Positions 6,511-14,467 are shown, numbered from the stretch's first letter. The stretch is DNA of 36,395 nucleotides from JANMAT01 sp031359995 (GCA_031359995.1 JANMAT010000151.1:1-36395), one strand, 5' to 3'. Numbers and translations: made by a program. The notes: generated by a model from the letters alone, not told the origin.

Positions 6511-8034
6511 TCAGCCCGACGCGAGGGCGGTGCGCAGCGCCGTCACCAGCGCGCTGGCGCCGGACGCGTCGACGGCGGAGCCGAAGATCTTGACGTCGGG
6601 CCGTACGAGCACGGCGGCGCAGCCGTGGTCGGCGAACCAACGGGCGTAGGTGGCGTCCACGTCGGCCGAGGGGCCGACCACGACGACCCGCCCGCCGATG
6701 GTGGCGAACCAGGCCGCCTCGGCGCGGTCGAGCACCACGTCGCCGTCAGCCACGACGAGCCAGCCCGTACCGGCCACGTCGTCGAACCAGCCGGTGGCGC
6801 CGCCGAGGGCGACACGGCCCTGCACCATCAGGTGGCCGGCGTTGGAGTCGCCCGTGCGGAGCGTGCCGTCGCGCACGACCGGCCCGGGGCGCATGGGTGT
6901 GGTGCCGGTGACCGCCAGCGCCGCGCTCATCGCCTCGTCGCGCGCCGCGGCCGCCACCGGATCGGGCACGCAGATCACACCGCCGAGCTCCATCGACAGC
7001 TCGATGGTGGCCCGTACGTGGGGCATGCGCTCGCGTGCGTAGTCGTCGAGCAGCACCTCGGGGGCCTGCCCGTCGAGCACGAGGGCGAGCCGCCACGCCA
7101 GGTTCGCCGCATCACGCACACCGCTGCACATGCCCTGCCCGGCGAACGGGGGCATCTGGTGGGCGGCGTCGCCGGCCAGCAGGACGCGGTCGGTGCGCCA
7201 ACGGTCGATCCAGCGGGCCTGGAACGTGTACACGGTGTGGCGTTCGAGCACTGCGTTGCCCGGGTGCACGTCCCACGGCGCCAACAGCTCCCACGCCCGG
7301 CCGCTGGTGTTGAGCTCGTCGACCGACTCGTCGGGCAGCCGCATGAACTCCCACCGGCGCCGCCGGGGCCCGCCCGACACGGCCGTGGTGGGCCGGAGCG
7401 GGTCGCACACCTGCAGGTTCATCGGGTCGTACACGCGGTCCGCGTGCAGCACGACGTCGCAGATGAGCCAGTCATAGAAGAAGCCGAGGTCGGTGACGGG
7501 CGGGTCGGTCAGGCGCCGCACCGTCGAGTTGGCACCGTCGCACCCGACCACGTAGCGGGCGGTGAGCGACGGCTGCGGCCCGCCGTCGGGACCCGTGCCG
7601 TGGATGGTGACGACACCATCGCCGGGCACGAGCTCGCTGACCTCGAAGCCACGCGTGATGGTGAGCGCCGGCAGGGTGCGGCCGCGGGCTTCGAGCACGC
7701 GCTCCAGGTCGGGCTGGTGGAACATGTTGCCGCCCGGCCACCCCATGTCGCCCGGCCCGCTGTCGGCGAAGCGCAGCAGGCTCACACCGGCGGCGTTGCG
7801 CCACTCGTACACGCCCGACGACTCGGTGATGGCCGGCAGCTCGGGGCCGACACCGCAGCGCTGGAAGATGCGGGCGATCTCACCGTCGAAGTGCACGGCG
7901 CGCGCCAGAGGGTACGGCGTGGGGAAACGCTCGAGCACGGCCACGCGGTGGCCCTGCTGGGCCAGCAGGATGGCGAGCGTGCTGCCGACCGGTCCGTAGC
8001 CGACGATGGCGACGTCACACGAGGGATCACTCAT
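6511..8034 (-). CDS. FAD-dependent aromatic hydroxylase (MhpA/PheA-type flavoprotein monooxygenase)
   Basis: 507 aa. The N-terminal dinucleotide-binding motif is GYGPVG (12-17), the DG motif is GCDGANSTVR (Asp166-Gly167) and the GD motif is LLAGDAAHQMPPFAGQG (Asp289): all three signatures of class A flavoprotein hydroxylases. CDPLRP and RRRWEFMRLPDE match the MhpA (3-(3-hydroxyphenyl)propionate hydroxylase) subgroup, and the C-terminal thioredoxin-like domain typical of that group is present. It is the last gene of the hydroquinone-dioxygenase/maleylacetate-reductase operon, 26 bp after the reductase stop. It may make hydroquinone or hydroxyquinol, for example by oxidative decarboxylation of a 4-hydroxybenzoate or by hydroxylation of a resorcinol. 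The start ATG 8034 has an upstream GAGGA. Confidence 0.88.
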   Translation of the reverse strand: MSDPSCDVAIVGYGPVGSTLAILLAQQGHRVAVLERFPTPYPLARAVHFDGEIARIFQRCGVGPELPAITESSGVYEWRNAAGVSLLRFADSGPGDMGWPGGNMFHQPDLERVLEARGRTLPALTITRGFEVSELVPGDGVVTIHGTGPDGGPQPSLTARYVVGCDGANSTVRRLTDPPVTDLGFFYDWLICDVVLHADRVYDPMNLQVCDPLRPTTAVSGGPRRRRWEFMRLPDESVDELNTSGRAWELLAPWDVHPGNAVLERHTVYTFQARWIDRWRTDRVLLAGDAAHQMPPFAGQGMCSGVRDAANLAWRLALVLDGQAPEVLLDDYARERMPHVRATIELSMELGGVICVPDPVAAAARDEAMSAALAVTGTTPMRPGPVVRDGTLRTGDSNAGHLMVQGRVALGGATGWFDDVAGTGWLVVADGDVVLDRAEAAWFATIGGRVVVVGPSADVDATYARWFADHGCAAVLVRPDVKIFGSAVDASGASALVTALRTALASG

Positions 8035-8060
8035 GGCGGTGATCCTCGCAGATCCTGCGG

Positions 8061-9128
8061 TCAGGCCGACGAGGGCCGTTCGCCCCGGAACGCCCGCCCG
8101 AGCAGGCCGGCGAACACGGCCTCGTCGACCGGCACCGGGTTGGCGGTGATCTCGGCCGCACAACGGGCCGCCGCCTCGGCCAGGTCGGTCTCGCGCAGGC
8201 CCAGGTCGGCCAGCGACGTCGGCACGTGCGACGCCCGGGCCAGGTCCCACACACCGCCGGCGGCATCATCGGCGGCCACGCCCAGCGCGGCGGCCAGACG
8301 GGGCAGGTCATGGCGGATCGCCGACGCGTTCAGGGCGAGGGCGTGGGGCAGGATCACCGAATGGGTGTCGGCGTGCACCAGGTTGAAGGTGCCGCCCAGG
8401 ACGTGGCACACCTTGTGGTGCAGGCCCGTGCCGGTCTGGGCCAGCGCGGTGCCGGCCAGGCAGGCCCCGTACTGCAGTGCGCCCCGGGCGTCGAGGTCGT
8501 CGGGTGCACCGACGACGGTGGGCAGCGCCGCGGCGATCGCCCGCACGCCCTCGATGGCCATGGCGCTGGTGATCGGGTTCGCCTCGGGCATCCACAGCGC
8601 TTCCACGCAGTGGGCGATGGCGTTGAAGGCCGACGGCCCGGTGACGCCGGGCGGCAGACCGACCGTGAGCGTGGGGTCGTAGACCACCACGCGCGGCAGC
8701 ACGTCCGGGCTGCGACCGGTGCGCTTGTGGCGGTCGCCGGTGGAGCCGTAGATCGGCGTCATCTCGCTGCCGGCGTACGTGGTGGGCACGGCGACGATCG
8801 GCAGCTTCAGATCGAGGGCCAGGATCTTGGCCAACCCGGTGGACGAGCCGCCACCCACGCTCACGAGCACGTCGGGTCGCACCCCCTGGGCCGCGGCCAG
8901 CGCCCGCTCGGCCAGCTCGACGGGCACGTGCTGCACCGCCTCGTTCCACCGCAGCGCGAGGTGCTCGCCCAACGCGGCGGCGACGCGGTCACCGAAGGAC
9001 GCCGCGGCCCGGTCGACGATGAGGAACGCGCGTGATGCGCCGAGGCGCGCCACCTCGTCGGCGACGCGGTCGAGCGCTCCGGAGGCCAGCACCACCCGAC
9101 CGGGCAGCGCCTCGTAGACGAACTCCAC
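8061..9128 (-). CDS. Maleylacetate reductase (iron-type alcohol dehydrogenase family)
   Basis: 355 aa from the GTG at 9128, the usual maleylacetate reductase length. The N-terminus EFVYEALPGRVV is characteristic of the TfdF/MacA group and fixes the start; an upstream extension in this frame has no family similarity. The nucleotide-binding GGGSSTGLAK lies at 92-101, TTYAGSEMTPIYG at 116-128, and the His-rich region includes His173, His237/238, His242 and His252. The enzyme reduces the C=C bond of maleylacetate with NAD(P)H to 3-oxoadipate. It follows the hydroquinone dioxygenase genes by 14 bp. The hydroxyquinol dioxygenase at 13.6-14.5 kb makes the same substrate, so this is the shared next step of both routes. 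Confidence 0.92.
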   Translation of the reverse strand: MEFVYEALPGRVVLASGALDRVADEVARLGASRAFLIVDRAAASFGDRVAAALGEHLALRWNEAVQHVPVELAERALAAAQGVRPDVLVSVGGGSSTGLAKILALDLKLPIVAVPTTYAGSEMTPIYGSTGDRHKRTGRSPDVLPRVVVYDPTLTVGLPPGVTGPSAFNAIAHCVEALWMPEANPITSAMAIEGVRAIAAALPTVVGAPDDLDARGALQYGACLAGTALAQTGTGLHHKVCHVLGGTFNLVHADTHSVILPHALALNASAIRHDLPRLAAALGVAADDAAGGVWDLARASHVPTSLADLGLRETDLAEAAARCAAEITANPVPVDEAVFAGLLGRAFRGERPSSA

Positions 9129-9142
9129 GGCCGGCGGCCGCG

Positions 9143-10120
9143 TCAGAACTGGACGGGGACGGTGGGCGCCTTGCCCGTGCGGATCAGCTCGGGCAGCTCG
9201 GGCGACGCGTTCTCCCACACCAGCAGCATGGAGCGCTTGGGCGAGTAGCCCTGGTGGCGGATGTCGGCCGGCATGGCCGCCACGTCGCCGGCGCGCATGG
9301 TGACGGTGGCCCGCTTGGCGCCCGTGTCACGGTTCTGCACGTCCCACACGATGTGGTCCGACAGCTGCAGGAACCACTCCACGCGATCGTTGCCGTGGAT
9401 GACGGGGAGGATGTACTCCTCGGTCGTGGGGCAGTACAGGCTGGCCTTGCACTGCGAGACCACCGACGGGTTCCACGTGACGTCGGAGCGGCTCAGGTAG
9501 GCGTACAGGTTGAAGGCGGCGACCTCGCTCTCGAAGCCGGGCTCGGCCTCGACGACGGGCTCGTCCTGGGGCACGTCGGCGAACATGCGGTTGATCGGGT
9601 GCGTGGCGTCGGTGCGGATGGCCTCGTCGCCGGGCACGCCGACCATGCGGTCGGCCTGCACCCGACGGCGGGTGACGGCGCCGGTGTTGCTGCCCGACTT
9701 CACGCCGAACGGGTTGCCGGTCTCGGCCGGGCTGGCGAACGGGTCGAACGACGCCGACGTCCAGTCGTCGAGCATGGCCTTGAACGTCCCGAGGATGACG
9801 GGTGACTCGAAGTTCTCGACGTGGTCCAACTCGGCCTTGCGGTAGGCGTCGTTGAACCGGCCGGCGCACATGTCGACGTTGCCGTAGTGGTTCACGGTGG
9901 CGATGACCGCGTCGAAGTTCACGGTGCCGTAGAAGAAGTCCCACGCCACGTCGCGCTGGAGGGCGCGCAGGAACACGTCGACCGACAGGGTGTGGCTGCC
10001 GGTGGGCCACGAGACGTAGACGAAGAACTCGTCACGGCTGAAGCTGAAGCCGCCGAGGTGGAAGGTGCGGAAGCCCTCGGCGTTGGGGCCGGTGCTGTTG
10101 ACGGAGACGATGTCGGTCAT
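9143..10120 (-). CDS. hapD: Hydroquinone 1,2-dioxygenase, large (catalytic) subunit
   Basis: 325 aa. The sequence matches what I know of the large subunit of two-component hydroquinone dioxygenases (HapD of 4-hydroxyacetophenone degradation, PnpD of para-nitrophenol degradation): GFRTFHLGGFSFSRDEFF near the N-terminus and SRSDVTWNPSVV, TTEEYILPVIHGNDRVEW and MPADIRHQGYSPKRS in the C-terminal cupin. The iron ligands reported for PnpD (His256, Asn258, Glu262, His303) fall on His242, Asn244, Glu248 and His289, all with the same offset of 14. The enzyme cleaves hydroquinone to 4-hydroxymuconic semialdehyde using Fe(II) and O2. The gene starts 7 bp after the small-subunit gene, with GTGAGGA as ribosome-binding site. 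Confidence 0.92.
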   Translation of the reverse strand: MTDIVSVNSTGPNAEGFRTFHLGGFSFSRDEFFVYVSWPTGSHTLSVDVFLRALQRDVAWDFFYGTVNFDAVIATVNHYGNVDMCAGRFNDAYRKAELDHVENFESPVILGTFKAMLDDWTSASFDPFASPAETGNPFGVKSGSNTGAVTRRRVQADRMVGVPGDEAIRTDATHPINRMFADVPQDEPVVEAEPGFESEVAAFNLYAYLSRSDVTWNPSVVSQCKASLYCPTTEEYILPVIHGNDRVEWFLQLSDHIVWDVQNRDTGAKRATVTMRAGDVAAMPADIRHQGYSPKRSMLLVWENASPELPELIRTGKAPTVPVQF

Positions 10121-10127
10121 GGAGTCC

Positions 10128-10619
10128 TCACTTCAGGCAGATGTCGTTCCAGGCTTCGACGGTGTCGTCGCCCTGGATGGTCTGGAGCAGGATGACCGAC
10201 GGGCTGTCGGCCACGAACTGGTAGGCGGCGTTGGCGGGCAACAGGCACATGTGGCCGCGTTCGAGCGTGATTCGGCCCATCTTCTGGCCGACGGGCTCGC
10301 CGCCGAGGGCGATCGAGCCACCTTTGTCGGCCGGCACGGCGGGCGTGTCGAGCTTCACGAGGTGGACGACGACGGTGCCGTCCATGACCAACGGGAACTC
10401 GTCGTGGGCACAGGTGCGCCACTCGCTGGTGCCCTCGGCGCGAATGGCCTCGAGCACGTACTCCTGGTTCTTGCCCACGGCGATCTTCTGGTACGGCTTC
10501 GCGGTGCTGGCCACCTCGAACACGTTGGAGAAGACGTAGTGCTTGGGATCGTCGTCGACGATCTCGATGCCGCCCTTGACGTAGCTGTCCAGCGACCCGA
10601 ACACGGTCTGGTACTCCAC
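10128..10619 (-). CDS. hapC: Hydroquinone 1,2-dioxygenase, small subunit
   Basis: 163 aa, the size of the roughly 18-kDa HapC/PnpC subunit of heterodimeric or heterotetrameric hydroquinone dioxygenases. It is a single cupin with DDPKHYVFSNVFEVAST near the N-terminus, then GKNQEYVLEAIRAEGTSEW, AHDEFPLVMDG and a C-terminal NDICLK. The small subunit is needed for activity and stability; the catalytic iron sits in the large subunit encoded immediately downstream. The start is the GTG at 10619 with GAGGGGG a few bases upstream. It is the first gene of the operon hapC-hapD-maleylacetate reductase-FAD hydroxylase. The dehydrogenase that would convert 4-hydroxymuconic semialdehyde to maleylacetate is not in this operon or elsewhere in the window. 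Confidence 0.9.
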   Translation of the reverse strand: MEYQTVFGSLDSYVKGGIEIVDDDPKHYVFSNVFEVASTAKPYQKIAVGKNQEYVLEAIRAEGTSEWRTCAHDEFPLVMDGTVVVHLVKLDTPAVPADKGGSIALGGEPVGQKMGRITLERGHMCLLPANAAYQFVADSPSVILLQTIQGDDTVEAWNDICLK

Positions 10620-10649
10620 GCGACCCCCTCGGCCTTGTTCGCTGCGCGT

Positions 10650-10664
10650 GTTCGCAATGCGAAC
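10650..10664. promoter_or_regulatory. Palindromic operator candidate GTTCGCAATGCGAAC at hapC promoter
   Basis: A perfect palindrome with 6-bp arms and a 3-bp spacer. It begins 1 bp downstream of the TACACT -10 box on the minus strand, so it would cover the hapC transcription start, a classic repressor position. A further GTTCGC half-site lies at 10637-10642. The form (GTTCG...CGAAC, 15 bp) is like operators of IclR-type regulators; which regulator binds is inference. Confidence 0.6.
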
Positions 10665-10665
10665 G

Positions 10666-10671
10666 AGTGTA
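10666..10671 (-). promoter_or_regulatory. -10 box TACACT of the hydroquinone-dioxygenase operon
   Basis: Minus-strand TACACT fits the actinobacterial TANNNT -10. No good TTGACA-like -35 is seen, only CTTACG about 16 bp upstream. The leader to the GTG at 10619 would be about 40 nt and includes a GAGGGGG ribosome-binding site. Confidence 0.5.
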
Positions 10672-10763
10672 CGACTTCCGAACAGAGCGTAAGAACGCCC
10701 TTGGTGGGTGTCAAGCGCTGAGGGACCGGCACGACGACATCCTTCCTGCGATGATCACCAGCC

Positions 10764-12209
10764 GTGGGAGCGGGGCAGGAGACGACCGGCGATGTGCTCG
10801 ACCGACTCGTCCTGCTGACCCACGGGTTGAAGGCCGCCGGCGTACCCGCCGCCCTCGCCGAGACCGTCGACGCCGCCCTCGCGCTGGGCGCGCTCGACCT
10901 GGCCGATCGGGCCTCGCTGCGGGCCGGGCTGCGAGCCACCCTCGTGAAGCAGCGCGACGACCTGGGCACGTTCGACCTCCTCTTCGACCGCTACTTCCCG
11001 CTCACGCGCCCCGGCACCGCGGCACCGGGCGCCGACGCCGCGCCGGGCGAGGGACACGACCGCGACCGCGGCGCACCCGGGCGGGGCGCCAGCGGCGACG
11101 ACGACGACGCGGCACCGACCGACCCGTCGGCCGAGCTGCTGGCCCGGCTGCTCGCCGCACTGCGCGCCGGAGACCTCGACCTGCTGCGCCTGCTCGCGTC
11201 GGGCCTCGTCGACCGGCACGCCGGCATGGGCGAGGGGCCCGCCACCGAGCGCTACCACCTGTCGCGCGTCATGCGGGCCGCCGACCTGTCACGGCTGCTC
11301 TCCGACGCCGCCCGCCGGCTGCGCACCGAGGCCGACCACACCGACACCTTCGCCGCCCGGTTGGCGCGGCGAGAACAGGACGCCCTCATCGAGGAGTTCC
11401 GTCGCCTCATCGCCGAGGAGATCCGCAACCGGTTGACCGAGCTCGGCGATCCGGTCGCCATCGTACGGTCCACCCGCATCGACGAGATGGAGGTGCTGCG
11501 GGCCTCCACCACCGAACTGCGCGCCCTGCGCGACGCGGTGCGCCCCTTGGCCCGCAAGCTCGCCGCCCGCATGGCCCAGCGGCGGCGCCTGCGGGCGCGC
11601 GGCAAGCTCGACGTGCGTCGCACGGTGCGCCGATCCCTGCAGCACGGCGGTGTGCCCCTCGACCCTGCGTTGCGTGACCGGCGGGCGTCCAAGCCCGACG
11701 TGGTCGTCCTGTGCGACATCTCGGGCTCGGTCGCCGAGTTCGCCAACTTCACGCTGCAGCTGCTCACCGCGCTGCACGACGAACTGGCCCGCCTGCGCTC
11801 GTTCGTGTTCGTCGACGGCATCGCCGAGGTGACCGACCTGCTGGCGACGTCGGATCACGCCGTCGACCCCCGCTTCCTCGTGAGCCGGCCCGGCGTCGTG
11901 GTCGCCGACGGCCACAGCGACTACGCCCGTGTCCTGCGCCAGTTCATCGACGAGCACCTCGCGGTGGTTCGCCCCTCGACCACGGTGATCATCGCCGGCG
12001 ACGCCCGCACCAATCACCGGCCGTCGGGCGAGGCCGCGTTGGCCGAGATCGCGGCGCGGGCCAAGCGGGTGCTGTGGTTCAACCCCGAGCCGAGCGAGCT
12101 GTGGAACACGACCGACAGCCGCCTGGCCGACTATCGGCCGTACCTCCACGCCGTGTACGAGGTGCGCACCCTGCGCCAGTTGGCCGACGCCGTCGCCGAG
12201 CTGATCTGA
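10764..12209 (+). CDS. VWA-domain protein, CoxE-like
   Basis: 481 aa. The C-terminal half is a von Willebrand factor A domain of the CoxE kind. The MIDAS motif DISGS is at 318-322, followed by VAEFANFTLQLL, SFVFVDGIAEVTDLL and VLWFNPEPSELW. The N-terminal half is helical, with an acidic Asp/Gly-rich linker at about residues 90-125. CoxE-type proteins usually work with a MoxR-type AAA+ ATPase to mature metal cofactors, such as the active site of CO dehydrogenase-type enzymes. Neither a MoxR partner nor a molybdenum hydroxylase is encoded in the window. GTG 10764 is the first start in frame; no clear ribosome-binding site precedes it. It diverges from the hydroquinone operon, and its product might assist iron insertion there, but that is speculation. 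Confidence 0.82.
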   Translation: MGAGQETTGDVLDRLVLLTHGLKAAGVPAALAETVDAALALGALDLADRASLRAGLRATLVKQRDDLGTFDLLFDRYFPLTRPGTAAPGADAAPGEGHDRDRGAPGRGASGDDDDAAPTDPSAELLARLLAALRAGDLDLLRLLASGLVDRHAGMGEGPATERYHLSRVMRAADLSRLLSDAARRLRTEADHTDTFAARLARREQDALIEEFRRLIAEEIRNRLTELGDPVAIVRSTRIDEMEVLRASTTELRALRDAVRPLARKLAARMAQRRRLRARGKLDVRRTVRRSLQHGGVPLDPALRDRRASKPDVVVLCDISGSVAEFANFTLQLLTALHDELARLRSFVFVDGIAEVTDLLATSDHAVDPRFLVSRPGVVVADGHSDYARVLRQFIDEHLAVVRPSTTVIIAGDARTNHRPSGEAALAEIAARAKRVLWFNPEPSELWNTTDSRLADYRPYLHAVYEVRTLRQLADAVAELI

Positions 12210-12250
12210 GCGTCCAGCCGGTCGGTGCGGGCGGCGCGTGGCCCGGTCGG

Positions 12251-12256
12251 TAGTCT
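12251..12256 (+). promoter_or_regulatory. -10 box TAGTCT of the MarR gene (leaderless)
   Basis: TAGTCT ends 8 nt before the ATG at 12265 and no ribosome-binding site is visible. Same arrangement and spacing as the next gene, hpaI. Confidence 0.5.
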
Positions 12257-12264
12257 TCACGCCG

Positions 12265-12804
12265 ATGGCGGACGACGAACTCCCGACGGTCATCAGCGCC
12301 GAGGAGTTCGAGAAGCTCGCGCTCGAGCACGTGACCGACACGCCCGACGCCGACGTCGACATCTTCCGGGCCATGATGGGCCTGGCCCGCGTGAGCGCCC
12401 GCCTGGCCGCCGATTTCGAGTCCACCGTGCACCGGCCGGCGGGCATCACGTGGCCCGGGTTCCGCATCCTCTTCTGCCTGTGGACCGCGGGACCGTTGCA
12501 GACGCGCGAGCTGGCCCGACTGGTGTTCACCACGCCGCCCACCGTGTCGAGCGTGCTGAACACGCTGGAGCGCAAGGGCTACGTGTCCCGGCACCGGCTC
12601 GAGCACGACCAACGCCTGGTCGAGGTGCGGCTCACCCCGGCCGGCCTCGATGTCGCGGCCAAGGCGTTTCGCGCCCAGCACCAGCGCGAGCGGGCCTGGC
12701 TGGCCGGCATCGACCCCGTGCTCGTCCAGCACTTCGTCGCCGTGCTGGAGGTGTTGGCGGGTCGGCCCCGGCCCGCCACCGGGCGCAAGCCCCGCAAGCG
12801 CTGA
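12265..12804 (+). CDS. MarR-family transcriptional regulator
   Basis: 179 aa. The winged helix-turn-helix spans about residues 60-130: ITWPGFRILFCLW, then LQTRELARLVFTTPPTVSSVLNTLERKGYVSRHR, with the wing DQRLVEVRLTPAG. Long helices on either side form the dimer interface. MarR proteins typically repress until a phenolic ligand binds. A longer frame begins at 12238, but ATG 12265 is preferred because of the TAGTCT box 8 nt upstream. The gene directly precedes hpaI (separate -10 box) and sits between two ring-cleavage modules, so control of hpaI or of the divergent hydroxyquinol/VOC promoters is the natural guess. It could instead bind the hapC palindrome. Confidence 0.88.
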   Translation: MADDELPTVISAEEFEKLALEHVTDTPDADVDIFRAMMGLARVSARLAADFESTVHRPAGITWPGFRILFCLWTAGPLQTRELARLVFTTPPTVSSVLNTLERKGYVSRHRLEHDQRLVEVRLTPAGLDVAAKAFRAQHQRERAWLAGIDPVLVQHFVAVLEVLAGRPRPATGRKPRKR

Positions 12805-12836
12805 GCGTCGCTTTGGGTGGCACAGGCGGCCGTCGG

Positions 12837-12842
12837 TAGCGT
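12837..12842 (+). promoter_or_regulatory. -10 box TAGCGT of hpaI (leaderless)
   Basis: TAGCGT ends 8 nt before the ATG at 12851, exactly the spacing seen for the MarR gene. No ribosome-binding site is visible. Confidence 0.5.
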
Positions 12843-12850
12843 CCGTGCCC

Positions 12851-13621
12851 ATGACGACGAGCATGCGCGACAAGTGGGACAACGGCGGGACCGCACTGGG
12901 GGCGTGGCTGTTCCTGCGCGAACCACTGGTCGCCGAGGCCGCCGCCCTGGGCGGCTACGACTACGTCTGCATCGACATGCAGCACGGCCTCATGGACTAC
13001 GAGCAGACCGTCACCATGTTGTACGCCATGGCCCGCACGCCCACCACGCCGATCGTGCGGGTGCCGTGGAACGAGCCGGCCATGATCGGCCGGGTGCTCG
13101 ACGCCGGCGCCTACGGCGTGATCATCCCCATGGTGAACACCGCGGCCGAGGCCGCCGCCGCCGTGGCCGCCTGCCGCTACGCCCCCGCCGGCGCCCGCAG
13201 CATGGGCCCCGTGGGCGTGTCGGCCCGCTCGGGTCGCGAGGGCTACTTCGGGTCGGCCAACAGCAACGTGCTGTGCATCCCCATGATCGAGACGCGCCAG
13301 GCCGTCGACAACATCGACGAGATCCTGGCCGTGCCCGGCATCGACGCCGTCTACATCGGTCCGGCCGACCTGTCGATCACCTACGGCCTGGAACCCCGCA
13401 CCGACCAGGACGACGTCGAGTGGAACGCCGCCATCATGCGCGTGCACGAGGCGTGCGTGCGCCATGGTGTCATCCCGGGCGTCCACGCCGATGCAGCCCT
13501 CGCGGCCAAGCGCCACGCCGCCGGCTTCCGCATGATCACCGTGGGCTTCGACCTCGGCAGCGTCATGACCGGCATCCGCGCCGATCTGAGCACCGCCCGC
13601 AAGGCCACCGGAGGGTCCTGA
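12851..13621 (+). CDS. hpaI: 4-hydroxy-2-oxoheptane-1,7-dioate aldolase (HpaI/HpcH family)
   Basis: 256 aa, a class II pyruvate aldolase of the HpcH/HpaI TIM-barrel family at its usual length. Residues match those of E. coli HpaI: catalytic His45 in DMQHG and Arg70 in IVRVPWN fall at the same numbers, and the metal ligands are Glu147 (IPMIET) and Asp173 (GPADLS), against 149 and 175 in E. coli. It splits 4-hydroxy-2-oxoheptane-1,7-dioate into pyruvate and succinic semialdehyde, the last step of homoprotocatechuate meta-cleavage. Its partners hpaH and hpaD lie about 8 kb upstream and 1.6 kb downstream. Related 2-keto-3-deoxy-sugar-acid aldolases share these residues, so the exact substrate rests on context. 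Confidence 0.85.
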   Translation: MTTSMRDKWDNGGTALGAWLFLREPLVAEAAALGGYDYVCIDMQHGLMDYEQTVTMLYAMARTPTTPIVRVPWNEPAMIGRVLDAGAYGVIIPMVNTAAEAAAAVAACRYAPAGARSMGPVGVSARSGREGYFGSANSNVLCIPMIETRQAVDNIDEILAVPGIDAVYIGPADLSITYGLEPRTDQDDVEWNAAIMRVHEACVRHGVIPGVHADAALAAKRHAAGFRMITVGFDLGSVMTGIRADLSTARKATGGS

Positions 13622-13627
13622 CCGGTT

Positions 13628-14467
13628 TCAGGAGCGGTCGAGCACCACGTCGAACGTGGTGGCCAGCTCGCCACTGGCGTCCTTGGTGAACTCGCGGATC
13701 AAGCTCTGCTGCACACCGAACACAGCGTCGTTGTCCAGGAACTCGCTCTCCACGTCGAACACGTGGGTGATGAGGTCCTTGTAGCCCGGCTGGCGGATCC
13801 ACGCGTGCAGGTGGCCGGGGCGCCACCAGTTCCGGTTGTTCTTCTTCAGCAGGTCGCCGGCGGGACCGTCGTCAGGGATGGGGTACGGCACGGGGCGGAT
13901 CGTGCGGATCTCGTAGGTGCCGTCGGCCGCGGTGCGGTAGATGCCACGCAGGTTCTCTGGCATCTGGATGCCCGGCTGCTGGCAGGCGTAGAAGCGGTTG
14001 GTGGCGTTCTGCCAGCAGTCGAGGACGACACCTTCCAGCGGGTTGCCCTGCACGTCGGTGACCTTGCCGCGCACGACCACCCGGTCGCCGTCGTCGGGGT
14101 CTACCAGCATCGTCTCGCCCCGGCCCCGCTCGGGCGAGTCCGGGATGTAGAACGGACCGAGCACCGTGTTGTCGGTGAGCTCGGCCGCGCTGGCGTCGTA
14201 GGCCAGCATCTCCACCAGCGTCGACACGCCCATGGTGTCGGACATGAGGATGAACTCCTGGCGGACGTCGTCACACTTCTGCCCGACGGCGGTGAGGAAC
14301 TTGATGCCGATCGACCACTCGTCGCGGGTCAGGTTCACCTCGCGCGCGAAGAGGTGCAGGTGCTTGATGGCGGCCACCGTCACCTCGCGCAGACGCGGGC
14401 TGGGTGAGCCGTCGTACCGTGCGATGACCTCGGTTAGCAGATCGTCGAGTGCGCCCTCTTTGGCCAT
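13628..14467 (-). CDS. Hydroxyquinol 1,2-dioxygenase (intradiol ring-cleavage)
   Basis: 279 aa. It has the N-terminal helical linker domain of catechol/hydroxyquinol intradiol dioxygenases and the C-terminal catalytic domain. The four Fe(III) ligands are visible: Tyr160 (RFYACQQ), Tyr195 (RPVPYPIP), His219 and His221 (RPGHLHAWI). LRGIYRTAADGTYEIRT and DGPAGDLL, plus the gene context, favour the hydroxyquinol-specific group over catechol enzymes. The enzyme opens benzene-1,2,4-triol to maleylacetate, which the reductase at 8.1-9.1 kb can use. A ribosome-binding site, AGAGGGGGAG, precedes the ATG. It is convergent with hpaI (6 bp between stops) and divergent from the VOC-hpaD operon. Confidence 0.9.
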   Translation of the reverse strand: MAKEGALDDLLTEVIARYDGSPSPRLREVTVAAIKHLHLFAREVNLTRDEWSIGIKFLTAVGQKCDDVRQEFILMSDTMGVSTLVEMLAYDASAAELTDNTVLGPFYIPDSPERGRGETMLVDPDDGDRVVVRGKVTDVQGNPLEGVVLDCWQNATNRFYACQQPGIQMPENLRGIYRTAADGTYEIRTIRPVPYPIPDDGPAGDLLKKNNRNWWRPGHLHAWIRQPGYKDLITHVFDVESEFLDNDAVFGVQQSLIREFTKDASGELATTFDVVLDRS

